NCBI GenBank assembly: GCA_017467815.1
Contig: JAFUKI010000052.1
Location: 1-37,689 of the forward strand
Direction of reading: 5' to 3'
DNA from: Clostridia bacterium
GTDB lineage: Bacteria; Bacillota; Clostridia; Oscillospirales; CAG-272
Length of the DNA stretch: 37,689 nucleotides
The translations under genes and the position numbers were made by a program. Under the pieces are notes generated by a model. The model saw only the letters and a program-made list of their open reading frames with translations, did no database searches and had not been told where the DNA came from. Below are positions 25,005-32,831 of the stretch, piece after piece. Every line of letters starts with the position of its first letter. Within the stretch, counting starts at the first letter, position 1.

Positions 25005-25751
25005 ATGACTGAAGAAATTCGACTGCAAAAGTATTTCAGCGACTGCGGTGTTCTTTCACGACGCGCTGCGGAAAACGCCATTCTTGCCGGCGAAGTTACG
25101 GTAAACGGTATTCCTGCCGTAATGGGACAGAAAATCGACCCGGCGAAAGATGTGGTGCGATATAAGCAAAAGATCGTAAAACCCCAGCTGATAAACGGTG
25201 AGCGTAAATACACCTATATTATGCTGCACAAGCCGGTTGGTTATGTCACCACCCTGTCCGATGAAAAAGATCGTCCTACGATCCGTGAGCTTCTGAAGGA
25301 TACCGGGAAACGGCTGTATCCTGTGGGACGTCTGGATATGTATTCCGACGGTCTGCTGCTGTGTACCGATGACGGGGAGTTGACCAACAAACTGACCCAC
25401 CCTTCCCATGAGATCGGCAAGATTTATTTAGCCACTCTCGCCGGTAAGCTGACCGGAAATGAGATCAAGGAACTGGGTGAATCCATTGAGCTGGACGGAT
25501 ACAGGATCAAGCCCGTTGCGGTTCAGAAAATTGCGGAACGTACAGTAAACGGCAATCCTGCCACAACGGTACAGTTTACGCTGTATGAAGGCAGAAACCG
25601 GCAGATCCGACGGATGTGTGCTTACCACGACAGAAAGGTATTGCAGCTGACCCGTATCCGGATGGGTGAATTGGATCTCGGCACTCTGCCTGCCGGAAAA
25701 TGGCGGTATCTGACGGATGCGGAAATACAGTATCTGAAGGAGATCCGCTGA
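25005..25751 (+). CDS. rluB: 23S rRNA pseudouridine synthase, RsuA/RluB family
   Basis: Converts a specific uridine of 23S rRNA to pseudouridine. The 248-residue product begins with an S4 RNA-binding domain (about 5-60, RLQKYFSDCGVLSRRAAE). The catalytic domain has MLHKPVGYVTT, the GRLDMYSDGLLL motif with the probable nucleophile Asp111, and EGRNRQIRRMC near the C-terminus. Met-Tyr between the Asp and the conserved Ser is slightly unusual, but the key residues are intact. The ATG at 25005 has only a weak GAGTG ribosome-binding site. It is 23 bases after dacB, as in the Bacillus scpAB-dacB-spmAB-rluB cluster, but spmAB are missing. Confidence 0.92.
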   Translation: MTEEIRLQKYFSDCGVLSRRAAENAILAGEVTVNGIPAVMGQKIDPAKDVVRYKQKIVKPQLINGERKYTYIMLHKPVGYVTTLSDEKDRPTIRELLKDTGKRLYPVGRLDMYSDGLLLCTDDGELTNKLTHPSHEIGKIYLATLAGKLTGNEIKELGESIELDGYRIKPVAVQKIAERTVNGNPATTVQFTLYEGRNRQIRRMCAYHDRKVLQLTRIRMGELDLGTLPAGKWRYLTDAEIQYLKEIR

Positions 25752-25776
25752 ATATCAAACTTTGGAGAATACACGT

Positions 25777-26202
25777 ATGTTTAAAATTACACCTGTTGAA
25801 GATAAAGGTTTGCAGGAAGAATTGTGTTCTGTCTGCGGTACGGCATTTCTTCCCGGCGATTTTTGTTATCTGGCTGCCAATGTGACCGATGACGGCAGCA
25901 AAATTCTGGGGATTTTGGGTATTTGTCAGTGTTATTTCCGGGGTGAAGCGGGGATTATCCACAATGTCACACCCTTCCCCGGTACATATGATGAAGAAGT
26001 ACTGATTATCATGGTGCGCACTGCCATGTCGTTTTTGTACCGCTGCGGTGTTGCCAAGGTGATCTTAGACGAAAATGCCTGTGATGCGGATCTGGCGAAA
26101 ACCATGGGATTTTTACCGGATGAAACCGACAGTCTTTCCATTGATCTGAAGCGGTTCTATCTTTCCCCCTGTCATTATAATAAAGAGAAGGCCGACAAAT
26201 AA
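25777..26202 (+). CDS. Small GNAT-like protein of unknown function
   Basis: A 141-residue predicted cytosolic protein. The central part resembles an acetyltransferase fold: GILGICQCYFRGEAGIIHNVTPFP, then EEVLIIMVRTAMSFLYRCGVAKVIL, then AKTMGFLPD as the closing strand. The classic R/QxxGxG/A acetyl-CoA loop is not clear, so catalytic activity is doubtful. It has five cysteines, two of them in CSVC near the N-terminus. I start it at ATG 25777, with GGAG at 25764-25767. It sits 25 bases after rluB in the same series. Function not recognised. Confidence 0.7.
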   Translation: MFKITPVEDKGLQEELCSVCGTAFLPGDFCYLAANVTDDGSKILGILGICQCYFRGEAGIIHNVTPFPGTYDEEVLIIMVRTAMSFLYRCGVAKVILDENACDADLAKTMGFLPDETDSLSIDLKRFYLSPCHYNKEKADK

Positions 26203-26207
26203 ACACT

Positions 26208-26228
26208 GTTATACGGTATACGGATAAC
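26208..26228 (+). repeat. Inverted repeat abutting the zinc-ribbon gene's ribosome-binding site
   Basis: GTTATACG and CGGATAAC pair over 7 of 8 positions around GTATA, and the right arm ends one base before AAGAGG. It could be a translational standby or stabilising hairpin, or a DNA operator. Confidence 0.4.
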
Positions 26229-26241
26229 AAGAGGTATTTCC

Positions 26242-26841
26242 ATGAAAAAGTGCAAGAAATGCGGTACCGTCCAGAACGATGACAGGAGTACCTGTGTTGA
26301 CTGCGGTGCTGTACTTGGCTCTCCCATGACGGAAAAAGAAACAGAATTGCATAAAGCCGAATTGGATGACAAGCTGGAAGGTATGGCGGAAAGAACCGAG
26401 GATTTCTATGTGCCGCCGCGGGACAAAGTCATGGGTATTCTCTGCATCTTCGGCGTGATTGCGGCTGTGGTACTGCTCATTTTATGCGGGACAGCACAGA
26501 AAGGGATTCCGGGTGAGATTCCGGACGATGTTATGTTTTCCGGCGGTCATTCACATGAGTATCATTTCCAGCAAGCCCGGCTCAACACGATCGACACCGT
26601 GCAGATTCTGTCTCTGCTCGGCTTGACGATACTGATTTTTGCGGGTATTATGCTGCTTTTTCCGAAATTCATGTGGCAGCTCAGTACTTTGCGGTATCGG
26701 CTTTTCCACGGTTGGGACACGACACCTTCCGATTTTGCCCTGTTCTTACGGAAGACAGCAGCTTACATACTGTTTGTCCTTGGAATGGGGTGTGTTATAG
26801 TTGCATACTGGGTGTATCTGCCGAGCTTATTTGTGACATAA
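26242..26841 (+). CDS. Zinc-ribbon membrane protein of unknown function
   Basis: A 199-residue protein with an N-terminal zinc ribbon (Cys4, Cys7, Cys18, Cys21: CKKCG ... CVDCG), a charged linker, and three predicted transmembrane segments at about 63-82, 118-140 and 172-193. The loop between segments 1 and 2 contains GGHSHEYHF with His103, His105 and His108. The positive residues of the loop at 141-171 suggest it faces the cytoplasm, which places the His-rich loop outside and the ribbon inside. No enzyme signature is visible and I do not recognise a named family. The ATG at 26242 follows AAGAGG. It is last in the plus-strand series, just before the terminator. Confidence 0.75.
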   Translation: MKKCKKCGTVQNDDRSTCVDCGAVLGSPMTEKETELHKAELDDKLEGMAERTEDFYVPPRDKVMGILCIFGVIAAVVLLILCGTAQKGIPGEIPDDVMFSGGHSHEYHFQQARLNTIDTVQILSLLGLTILIFAGIMLLFPKFMWQLSTLRYRLFHGWDTTPSDFALFLRKTAAYILFVLGMGCVIVAYWVYLPSLFVT

Positions 26842-26849
26842 ACCAAAAC

Positions 26850-26884
26850 AGCGAGACATCGTTTTTCTTTCACGATGCCTCGCT
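26850..26884. terminator. Bidirectional terminator between the two convergent operons
   Basis: AGCGAGACATCG (26850-26861) pairs with CGATGCCTCGCT (26873-26884) at 11 of 12 positions around an 11-base T-rich loop. It is followed by TTTTCTTA on the plus strand and preceded by an A-rich run that becomes a T-run on the minus strand. It ends both the lon-to-zinc-ribbon series and the glycogen operon. Confidence 0.8.
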
Positions 26885-26888
26885 TTTC

Positions 26889-28796
26889 TTATTTATCCAA
26901 TTTTAAATACATAACCTGTCCGGGTTCCAGAATCGCTTCGGAAGTATACTTCTTTTTGGTGATCAGATCATATCCTTCTCCGGGCAGAGGCAGATGCATG
27001 GCTTTCTCACTGCGGTTGATCGGAATCCACAGCTGATACTTTTCCTCTCCCCAGGGTGTCCGTGCGAAAACTGCCATATCTTCATCTGCCTGCAGAAGGT
27101 GAAGGACACCGTCTCTGAGCAGGGGTTCCGTTGTACGCAGTGCACCTATGGTACGGTATGCTGTCAGCAGTTCCGTATCCATGCGTCCCCAGGGAAATGT
27201 ACGGCGGCAGAAGGGGTCACGGTAACCTTCCATCCCGGCTTCGTCACCGTAAAAGATACACGGTACGCCCGGCATGGCGGCAAGCAGGCTGAATGCTGTG
27301 ATCAGTCTGCGGCATGCTAAGGTATACTCCTCTTCCGTCATACGCATTTCCGCCAGCTCTGCGTTGGTATGGTTTCCCTGTGCTTCGCCGCCGAGGGCTG
27401 TCAGGATGCGGATGGTATCGTGAGTGCCGAGAAAATTCATTTGGGATTCCGATGCCCATTTGGGATTGCGGCGGTACAGACCAACGGTTGCTTTGGTCAG
27501 GGATGCGGTATCGCCTTTGAGGATATAGTCGATGATCCCCTGTCTCAGAGGGTAATTCATCACCCCATCCAGCTGACGACCGCGGAGATATTCTCTTCTT
27601 TCACCATAGCTGACTTTATCCGTTGCGTCCTCCCATACTTCCCCGATGATCACGGCTTCCGGATTGCATTTACGAACCGCCTGACGCAGCTCGGTCAGGA
27701 ATGTATTGTCCAGCTCGTCCGCAACGTCCAAACGCCAGCCGGAAACGCCGATGTTCATCCACTTCGGGATCACTTCATGGAAAATGAACTTTTTGTAGCT
27801 TGCATCGCTGCTTTTCACCCGCGGGAGAATCTTTACGCCCCACCAGCATTCGTATTCGTCCGGATACTTTTTGAAGGAATACCAAGAGGAATAGGGGGAT
27901 TCTTCGGACTGATATGCACCTATTGAGGGATACTTGCTTTCTTTATTAAAATATACACTGTTGCTGCCGGTATGGTTGAATACACCGTCCAGGATCACGT
28001 GGATGTTGTATTCCTTCGCAGTCCGGCACAATTCCGCAAGGGCTTCATCACCGCCGAACATTCTGTCTACGCTGAGATAGTCGCCTGTGTCATATTTGTG
28101 ATTGGAAGCGGCATCGAAGACCGGGGACAGGTAAATAGTCCGCACACCCAAAGATGCGATATACGACAGATTTTCCGCTATACCGTACAGGTCGCCGCCG
28201 AAAAACACATTGTTCTTCACTTCCGCACCGGGATACTCGCCGTACTGGGGAATACCGTTTTCCCAATCTTCGTTCAGTTCCGCATCAGGCTTCAGCCAAC
28301 CGGTTTTATCCTTCTTTGCTGATTTTGCAAAACGGTCTACGAAAATGTGGTAGATCAGCCCCTCCTGCCAGTGAGTCGGCTGGGTATAAGCGGCATCGTA
28401 CACCAACAGCTGACGCTCACCGATGCACGTATGGATATCACACAAGGTCTCCATCTCCTCGCCGCCCAGAAGAAGCGTTTCTTCGTCGGTACAGATCCGA
28501 TAGTGGTAATACGCCAATCCGCTTGTTTCACCCATCCCTGCTTTTTCACAAAGGTCGGACAGGACAAGCCAGAGGGTATATATGCCTTTTTCGTCGTTCA
28601 AAGGATATTCATGCCAGATCGTCTCTTCCTTCCCCCATCCATCACCGTGAATCACCATAGTGACGCTCTTTACCACAACATCCGCCGGTGGGATCACGGA
28701 AAAACGGACGGTATCATCGGAAGAAAAAGCACCAAAGGGCGTCATATCCCTATTCCGGTTCAGACTCCACTTTTTTTCTGTAAAGGACATACTCAT
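26889..28796 (-). CDS. Cytosolic GH13 alpha-glucan hydrolase
   Basis: Alpha-amylase family glycoside hydrolase, 635 residues, without a signal peptide, so it acts on intracellular alpha-glucan or maltodextrin. An N-terminal beta-rich domain (about 1-135) precedes the barrel. Catalytic residues are visible: nucleophile Asp357 in GWRLDVADE, acid/base Glu386 in IIGEVWED and transition-state Asp460 in FLGTHDT; the first conserved region is DGVFNHTG (270-277). The sequence resembles neopullulanase/cyclomaltodextrinase-like GH13 enzymes more than GlgX, but bond specificity cannot be set. Its start overlaps the glgP stop by four bases (ATGA). As the last gene of the glycogen operon it is a candidate for hydrolysing or debranching limit dextrins. 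Confidence 0.9.
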   Translation of the reverse strand: MSMSFTEKKWSLNRNRDMTPFGAFSSDDTVRFSVIPPADVVVKSVTMVIHGDGWGKEETIWHEYPLNDEKGIYTLWLVLSDLCEKAGMGETSGLAYYHYRICTDEETLLLGGEEMETLCDIHTCIGERQLLVYDAAYTQPTHWQEGLIYHIFVDRFAKSAKKDKTGWLKPDAELNEDWENGIPQYGEYPGAEVKNNVFFGGDLYGIAENLSYIASLGVRTIYLSPVFDAASNHKYDTGDYLSVDRMFGGDEALAELCRTAKEYNIHVILDGVFNHTGSNSVYFNKESKYPSIGAYQSEESPYSSWYSFKKYPDEYECWWGVKILPRVKSSDASYKKFIFHEVIPKWMNIGVSGWRLDVADELDNTFLTELRQAVRKCNPEAVIIGEVWEDATDKVSYGERREYLRGRQLDGVMNYPLRQGIIDYILKGDTASLTKATVGLYRRNPKWASESQMNFLGTHDTIRILTALGGEAQGNHTNAELAEMRMTEEEYTLACRRLITAFSLLAAMPGVPCIFYGDEAGMEGYRDPFCRRTFPWGRMDTELLTAYRTIGALRTTEPLLRDGVLHLLQADEDMAVFARTPWGEEKYQLWIPINRSEKAMHLPLPGEGYDLITKKKYTSEAILEPGQVMYLKLDK

Positions 28797-31222
28797 ACTA
28801 CCGGTGTGGTATGCCAGATGTTTTCCGCGTAATCACGGATACATCTGTCTGCGGCAAAATAGCCCGCTCCGGCGATGTTCAGCAGAGATTTCTGTGACCA
28901 TACTTTTTCATCACGGTAGGTTTCCAGCATACGGTTGTATACGGTCAGATAGGAATCAAAGTCTGCAAGGCACATATAGGGGTCGGAGATCCCCTGGCTG
29001 TATACGAAATAATCGGCCATATGGGCGAAGTTATTGCCGGCGAATGTGCCTCTCAAACGGTCAATGGTACGCTGCAGACGCTGGTTACTCCAGTAATAGG
29101 CACGGGAATCATAGCCGTTCTTCCACATTTCGTCCACTTCGTTGGCATTCAAGCCAAAAATATAGATATTGTCGTTTCCGACAGCATCACGCATTTCCAC
29201 GTTGGCACCGTCCAGTGTACCGATGGTAAGTGCGCCGTTGATCATGAACTTCATACATCCGGTACCGCTGGCTTCCTTACCAGCGAGAGAAATCTGCTCG
29301 CTGATATCCGTTGCCGGCATGAGAACTTCCGCTGTACTTACGTTATAATCTTCGATATACAGTACCTGCAGCAGCTCGCTTACCCGTTTGTCCTTGCGGA
29401 TCTCTTCTCCCAGGCTCCAGATCAGCTTAATGATATCCTTCGCCAGATAATAACCGGGCGCCGCTTTACCGCCGAATATGAAGGTACTGGGGGTATAGTT
29501 ACCGTTGGGATTTTCCAGGATCTCATTGTACAGGCTGATGATTTTCAGTACGTTCAGGGTCTGGCGCTTGTATTCGTGGATACGCTTTACCTGTACGTCG
29601 AATACGGAATTCAGATCCAGTGCGATGCCGGTTCTGTCGATTACCCATTTGGACAGTTTCAGCTTATTTTCTGCTTTGATGGCACGCAGCTTTTCCAGAA
29701 CCGCATCGTCGTTTTCGTATTTCCGGAATGCCTGCAGCACCTGAGGATTCTTCCGGTAATCGGGTCCGATGGTTTCGTCCAGAAGTCCGGACAGGCTGGG
29801 ATTGGAGTAGCAGAGCCATCTTCTGTGGGCAATACCGTTGGTCACATTCGTGAACTTATACGGCATGGCTTTATAATAATCGTGGAATACGGTTTTCTTC
29901 AGAATATCAGAATGGAGGGCAGATACGCCGTTTACCGTATGGGATGCCGCAACACTGAGGTTTGCCATACGTACCTGGGAGTATCCGATGATTGCCATAC
30001 GGGAAATACGGTCCCAATCACCCGGATACATATTCCACAGATCCGCACACAGGCGGCGGTTGATCTCTTCAATGATACTGTAGATTCTCGGCAGTTTCAG
30101 GCGGAACAGATCTACGTTCCACTTTTCCAGCGCTTCCGGAAGGACGGTATGGTTGGTGTAGGAAACCACTTTGGTTACTACGGTCCACGCGTTTTCCCAA
30201 GAGTAGGAATATACGTCCATCAAAATCCGCATCAGTTCCGGAATAACCAGTGCCGGGTGGGTATCGTTGATATGGATGGCTACTTTGTCACCGAAATTGT
30301 ACAAAGTACCGTAAGCTGTCAGATGATCCGCAATTATACTCTGGAGAGAGGCGGATACCAGGAAATACTGCTGGGTCAGACGAAGGAGTTTGCCTTCTTC
30401 ATGATCATCGGAGGGATACAGCACCTTGGAGATGACTTCCGCCTGGGAAGATTCTTCCATAGCCTGCACATACTGTCCCTGAGAGAACAGCTTCATATCG
30501 AAACGCTTGGTGCCCATAGCTTTCCACAAGCGCAGCACGTTTACCGCAGAACAGTCGCCGCCGGAAATCATCATATCATAGGGTACCGCACGTACAGTAT
30601 CGTAGTTATCGTAAGTGATATCGCACTTGCCGTCCTTCCATTCTTCCTTCACAGAACCGCCCAGACGGATCTCAAAGGCTTTATCGGTACGGGGTACCAG
30701 CCAGGTGTCCCCTGCGTTCATCCAGCTGTCCGGCAGTTCAACCTGGTTGCCGTCAATGATCTTCTGCTTGAACAGACCGTATTCATAGCAAAGGGAAAAT
30801 CCGGTAGCGTGGTAATCCAAAGTGGTCAGGGAGTCCATGAAGCAGGCAGCCAGTCTGCCCAGACCGCCGTTGCCCAGACCCGGATCCGGTTCCATTTCAT
30901 AGATTTCATCCAGATTATATCCCATTTCCGCCAGAACTTCACGGTAGGAATCCTCGATACCCAGATTGCGCAGGTTATTCCGCAGCTGACGGCCGATCAG
31001 AAATTCCATGCACAGGTAGTATACCTTCTTCGGTCGTTTCTTCTTGGCGGTTTCGTGGAATCCCTGTCTCTTTTCCGTCAGAATATTCTTCACGGTGAGA
31101 ATGGTGGTTTTATAGATTTGCTCCGCTGTAGCTTCTTCGGGTTTTACACCGTAGTATCTTGCCAGCTTGGAGGCGATCTCTTCTTTGATTTGTGTTGTTG
31201 TCATCGTTTGCATAGTGTCCAT
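28793..31222 (-). CDS. glgP: Glycogen/alpha-glucan phosphorylase
   Basis: PLP-dependent GT35 enzyme that releases glucose-1-phosphate from glycogen chain ends. The 809-residue product is full length. It contains YYLCMEFLIGR near the N-terminus, the EPDPGLGNGGLGRLAACF block, HINDTHPALVIPELMR in the middle, and the PLP site EASGTGCMKFMINGA with Lys658. I chose ATG 31222 because GGAGA lies 5 bases upstream; longer frames lack a site. The GH13 gene overlaps its end. The 127-base gap to glgA upstream contains a hairpin and a candidate promoter, so glgP and the GH13 gene may be expressed partly independently of the biosynthetic genes. Confidence 0.96.
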   Translation of the reverse strand: MDTMQTMTTTQIKEEIASKLARYYGVKPEEATAEQIYKTTILTVKNILTEKRQGFHETAKKKRPKKVYYLCMEFLIGRQLRNNLRNLGIEDSYREVLAEMGYNLDEIYEMEPDPGLGNGGLGRLAACFMDSLTTLDYHATGFSLCYEYGLFKQKIIDGNQVELPDSWMNAGDTWLVPRTDKAFEIRLGGSVKEEWKDGKCDITYDNYDTVRAVPYDMMISGGDCSAVNVLRLWKAMGTKRFDMKLFSQGQYVQAMEESSQAEVISKVLYPSDDHEEGKLLRLTQQYFLVSASLQSIIADHLTAYGTLYNFGDKVAIHINDTHPALVIPELMRILMDVYSYSWENAWTVVTKVVSYTNHTVLPEALEKWNVDLFRLKLPRIYSIIEEINRRLCADLWNMYPGDWDRISRMAIIGYSQVRMANLSVAASHTVNGVSALHSDILKKTVFHDYYKAMPYKFTNVTNGIAHRRWLCYSNPSLSGLLDETIGPDYRKNPQVLQAFRKYENDDAVLEKLRAIKAENKLKLSKWVIDRTGIALDLNSVFDVQVKRIHEYKRQTLNVLKIISLYNEILENPNGNYTPSTFIFGGKAAPGYYLAKDIIKLIWSLGEEIRKDKRVSELLQVLYIEDYNVSTAEVLMPATDISEQISLAGKEASGTGCMKFMINGALTIGTLDGANVEMRDAVGNDNIYIFGLNANEVDEMWKNGYDSRAYYWSNQRLQRTIDRLRGTFAGNNFAHMADYFVYSQGISDPYMCLADFDSYLTVYNRMLETYRDEKVWSQKSLLNIAGAGYFAADRCIRDYAENIWHTTPVV

Positions 31223-31244
31223 ATTATCTCCATTTACGAAATCA

Positions 31245-31309
31245 TGCATATAACATCAAAGCGGGATTGCCTTTAGAAAAACTTCCTGTACAGTAATCCC
31301 GCCTATGCA
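31245..31309 (-). repeat. Composite hairpin in the glgA-glgP gap
   Basis: Perfect 8-bp arms GCGGGATT (31261-31268) and AATCCCGC (31295-31302) enclose a 26-base loop containing the palindrome CTGTACAG. Outer arms TGCATA (31245-31250) and TATGCA (31304-31309) can add six pairs across an asymmetric internal loop. On the minus strand only a short CTTTGATGTT follows, so it is a poor terminator; attenuation, mRNA processing or 5'-end protection of glgP mRNA are alternatives. Confidence 0.5.
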
Positions 31310-31314
31310 TTATT

Positions 31315-31343
31315 ATTTTACATCAATTCCGAATAAATATCAA
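31315..31343 (-). promoter_or_regulatory. Candidate internal promoter for glgP and the GH13 gene
   Basis: On the minus strand TTGATA (31338-31343) and TAAAAT (31315-31320) are 17 bp apart. A second, slightly weaker pair, TTGATA (31370-31375) and TAAAAA (31347-31352), lies 32 bp upstream within the glgA 3' end, because the region is duplicated. Initiation near 31308 would put the 31245-31309 hairpin at the very 5' end of the glgP message. Confidence 0.45.
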
Positions 31344-31379
31344 TACTTTTTACATCAATTCTGTATAAATATCAATATA
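31316..31379. repeat. 32-bp imperfect tandem repeat spanning the end of glgA
   Basis: Units 31316-31347 and 31348-31379 are identical at 28 of 32 positions (28 of the first 30). The unit at 31348-31379 encodes the GlgA C-terminus (IDIYTELM) and its TAA stop. The unit at 31316-31347 is an extra non-coding copy downstream that would read IDIYSELM and stop in a shifted frame, since 32 is not a multiple of three. Confidence 0.85.
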
Positions 31380-32789
31380 TTTTTTTGCGGAAGAGCTCCA
31401 GGAGAAGTCCACACTCATGACATTTTTCATAAGTTGCGTCCATTCCGCCTTTTCAGAACTGTACAGATTCATGGCAAGTTTGATCACTTCCTTCATATCA
31501 TGGGCATTATAATTGGTAAAAGAGAAGCCGTTCCCTTCACCTGTATACTGATTATATGCATGAATGGTATCGAATAATCCGCCGGTTTCACGGACAATCG
31601 GCACCGCGGCATAACGGGAAGCAATCATCTGTGCCAGTCCGCAGGGTTCGCTCTTGGAAGGCATCAGGAACATATCCGCGCCCGCATAGAACTTCTTGGA
31701 AAGGGATTTATTGTATTCCAGCTTTACGCAGACTCTGTCCGGATATCTGGCTGCCAGACCGGAGAAGAAATCCTCCAGCTCAAATTCACCCGTACCCAGC
31801 AGAGCAAAACGCATATTCGTTTCGTTCAGCAGTTCTTCGATCACACGGCGCACCAGGTCAAACCCTTTATGGGAAGCCAGGCGGGATACCATAGCGACAA
31901 TCGGCGTATCCGGCTCATGGGTAAATCCACATTCCGTTTCCAGTTCCGCTTTGCAGGCAGCCTTGCCGGAGAGATCGTCTGCGGTATAGTTCGCAGCAAT
32001 TTCCGGATCCTGTTCTGCGCTGTAGTATTCCACATCCAAACCATTCACAATGCCGCAGAGTTTGCTTCTGTTGGCACGGAGGATGTGATGCAGACCGCTG
32101 GCATAATATTCCGTCAGAATTTCATCCGCATACCGGCTGCTGACCGTACTTACCCTGTCGGCACACACAATCGCACCTTTCAGCAGGTTGATACAGCCGT
32201 TGTATTCCACGGTACTGCGATCCCATTCCGCCAACTCGAACACATCACCGAGGATGGAGTAATCGTACACACCCTGGTAGTCGATGTTATGAATGGTGAA
32301 TAAGGTACGGATATGTCTGTAAACATCATTGTAAGCGTATTTCCGCTTCAGGTAGATCACTGCCGTTGCGGACTGCCAGTCGTTGGCGTGGAGTACGTTG
32401 GGATAGAAATCCACCGCTGCCATCAGTTCCAGAATGGCTTTTCCGAAGTAGGCGAAGCGTTCACCGTCGTCATAGTTACCGTACAGAATGGGACGGTTGA
32501 AATAATATTCGTTATCAATAAAGTAGAACGTAACCCCTTCGGATTCGGCACGCCAGATACCGCAGTATTGGTTACGCCATGCCAGCTTCACGTTCAGTTC
32601 CGTGATCAGCTCGATTTCTTCCGCAAATTTCCGGCGGATAACCGGATACAGCGGGATAACCACACGCACATCGCATTCGTCACCCAGCTCTTTTTTTACG
32701 GCTTTCGGCAGAGATCCCATAACATCTGCAAGTCCGCCGGTTGAAGTATATGGCAATGCCTCGGAAGCGGCATATAAAATTTTCAACAT
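31350..32789 (-). CDS. glgA: Glycogen synthase (ADP-glucose type)
   Basis: GT5 glucosyltransferase that extends glycogen with ADP-glucose. The 479-residue product has the starch-synthase catalytic domain (about 1-240) and the GT1-like C-terminal domain. Landmarks are TGGLADVMGSLPKAV near the N-terminus, HANDWQSA, MVSRLASHKGFDL, and PSKSEPCGLAQM followed by RETGGLFDTI. The lysine of the usual KxGGL motif (Lys15 in Escherichia coli) appears as Ser16. The ATG at 32789 has GGGAGGA upstream. It lies 42 bases after glgD, and its last 30 bases are duplicated downstream. Confidence 0.95.
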   Translation of the reverse strand: MLKILYAASEALPYTSTGGLADVMGSLPKAVKKELGDECDVRVVIPLYPVIRRKFAEEIELITELNVKLAWRNQYCGIWRAESEGVTFYFIDNEYYFNRPILYGNYDDGERFAYFGKAILELMAAVDFYPNVLHANDWQSATAVIYLKRKYAYNDVYRHIRTLFTIHNIDYQGVYDYSILGDVFELAEWDRSTVEYNGCINLLKGAIVCADRVSTVSSRYADEILTEYYASGLHHILRANRSKLCGIVNGLDVEYYSAEQDPEIAANYTADDLSGKAACKAELETECGFTHEPDTPIVAMVSRLASHKGFDLVRRVIEELLNETNMRFALLGTGEFELEDFFSGLAARYPDRVCVKLEYNKSLSKKFYAGADMFLMPSKSEPCGLAQMIASRYAAVPIVRETGGLFDTIHAYNQYTGEGNGFSFTNYNAHDMKEVIKLAMNLYSSEKAEWTQLMKNVMSVDFSWSSSAKKYIDIYTELM

Positions 32790-32831
32790 AGCAAATCCTC
32801 CCTTGTCATTGTTTTTCCCAATGGAAATCCA

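Noticed and set aside
29021..31276. A 751-codon plus-strand open frame opposite glgP
   Set aside because: It mirrors the glgP coding strand, has biased composition and no recognisable family; long antisense frames are common opposite genes with this codon usage.
31316..31379. CRISPR-like repeat
   Set aside because: Only two contiguous copies without spacers, and one copy is the coding end of glgA; it is a local tandem duplication.
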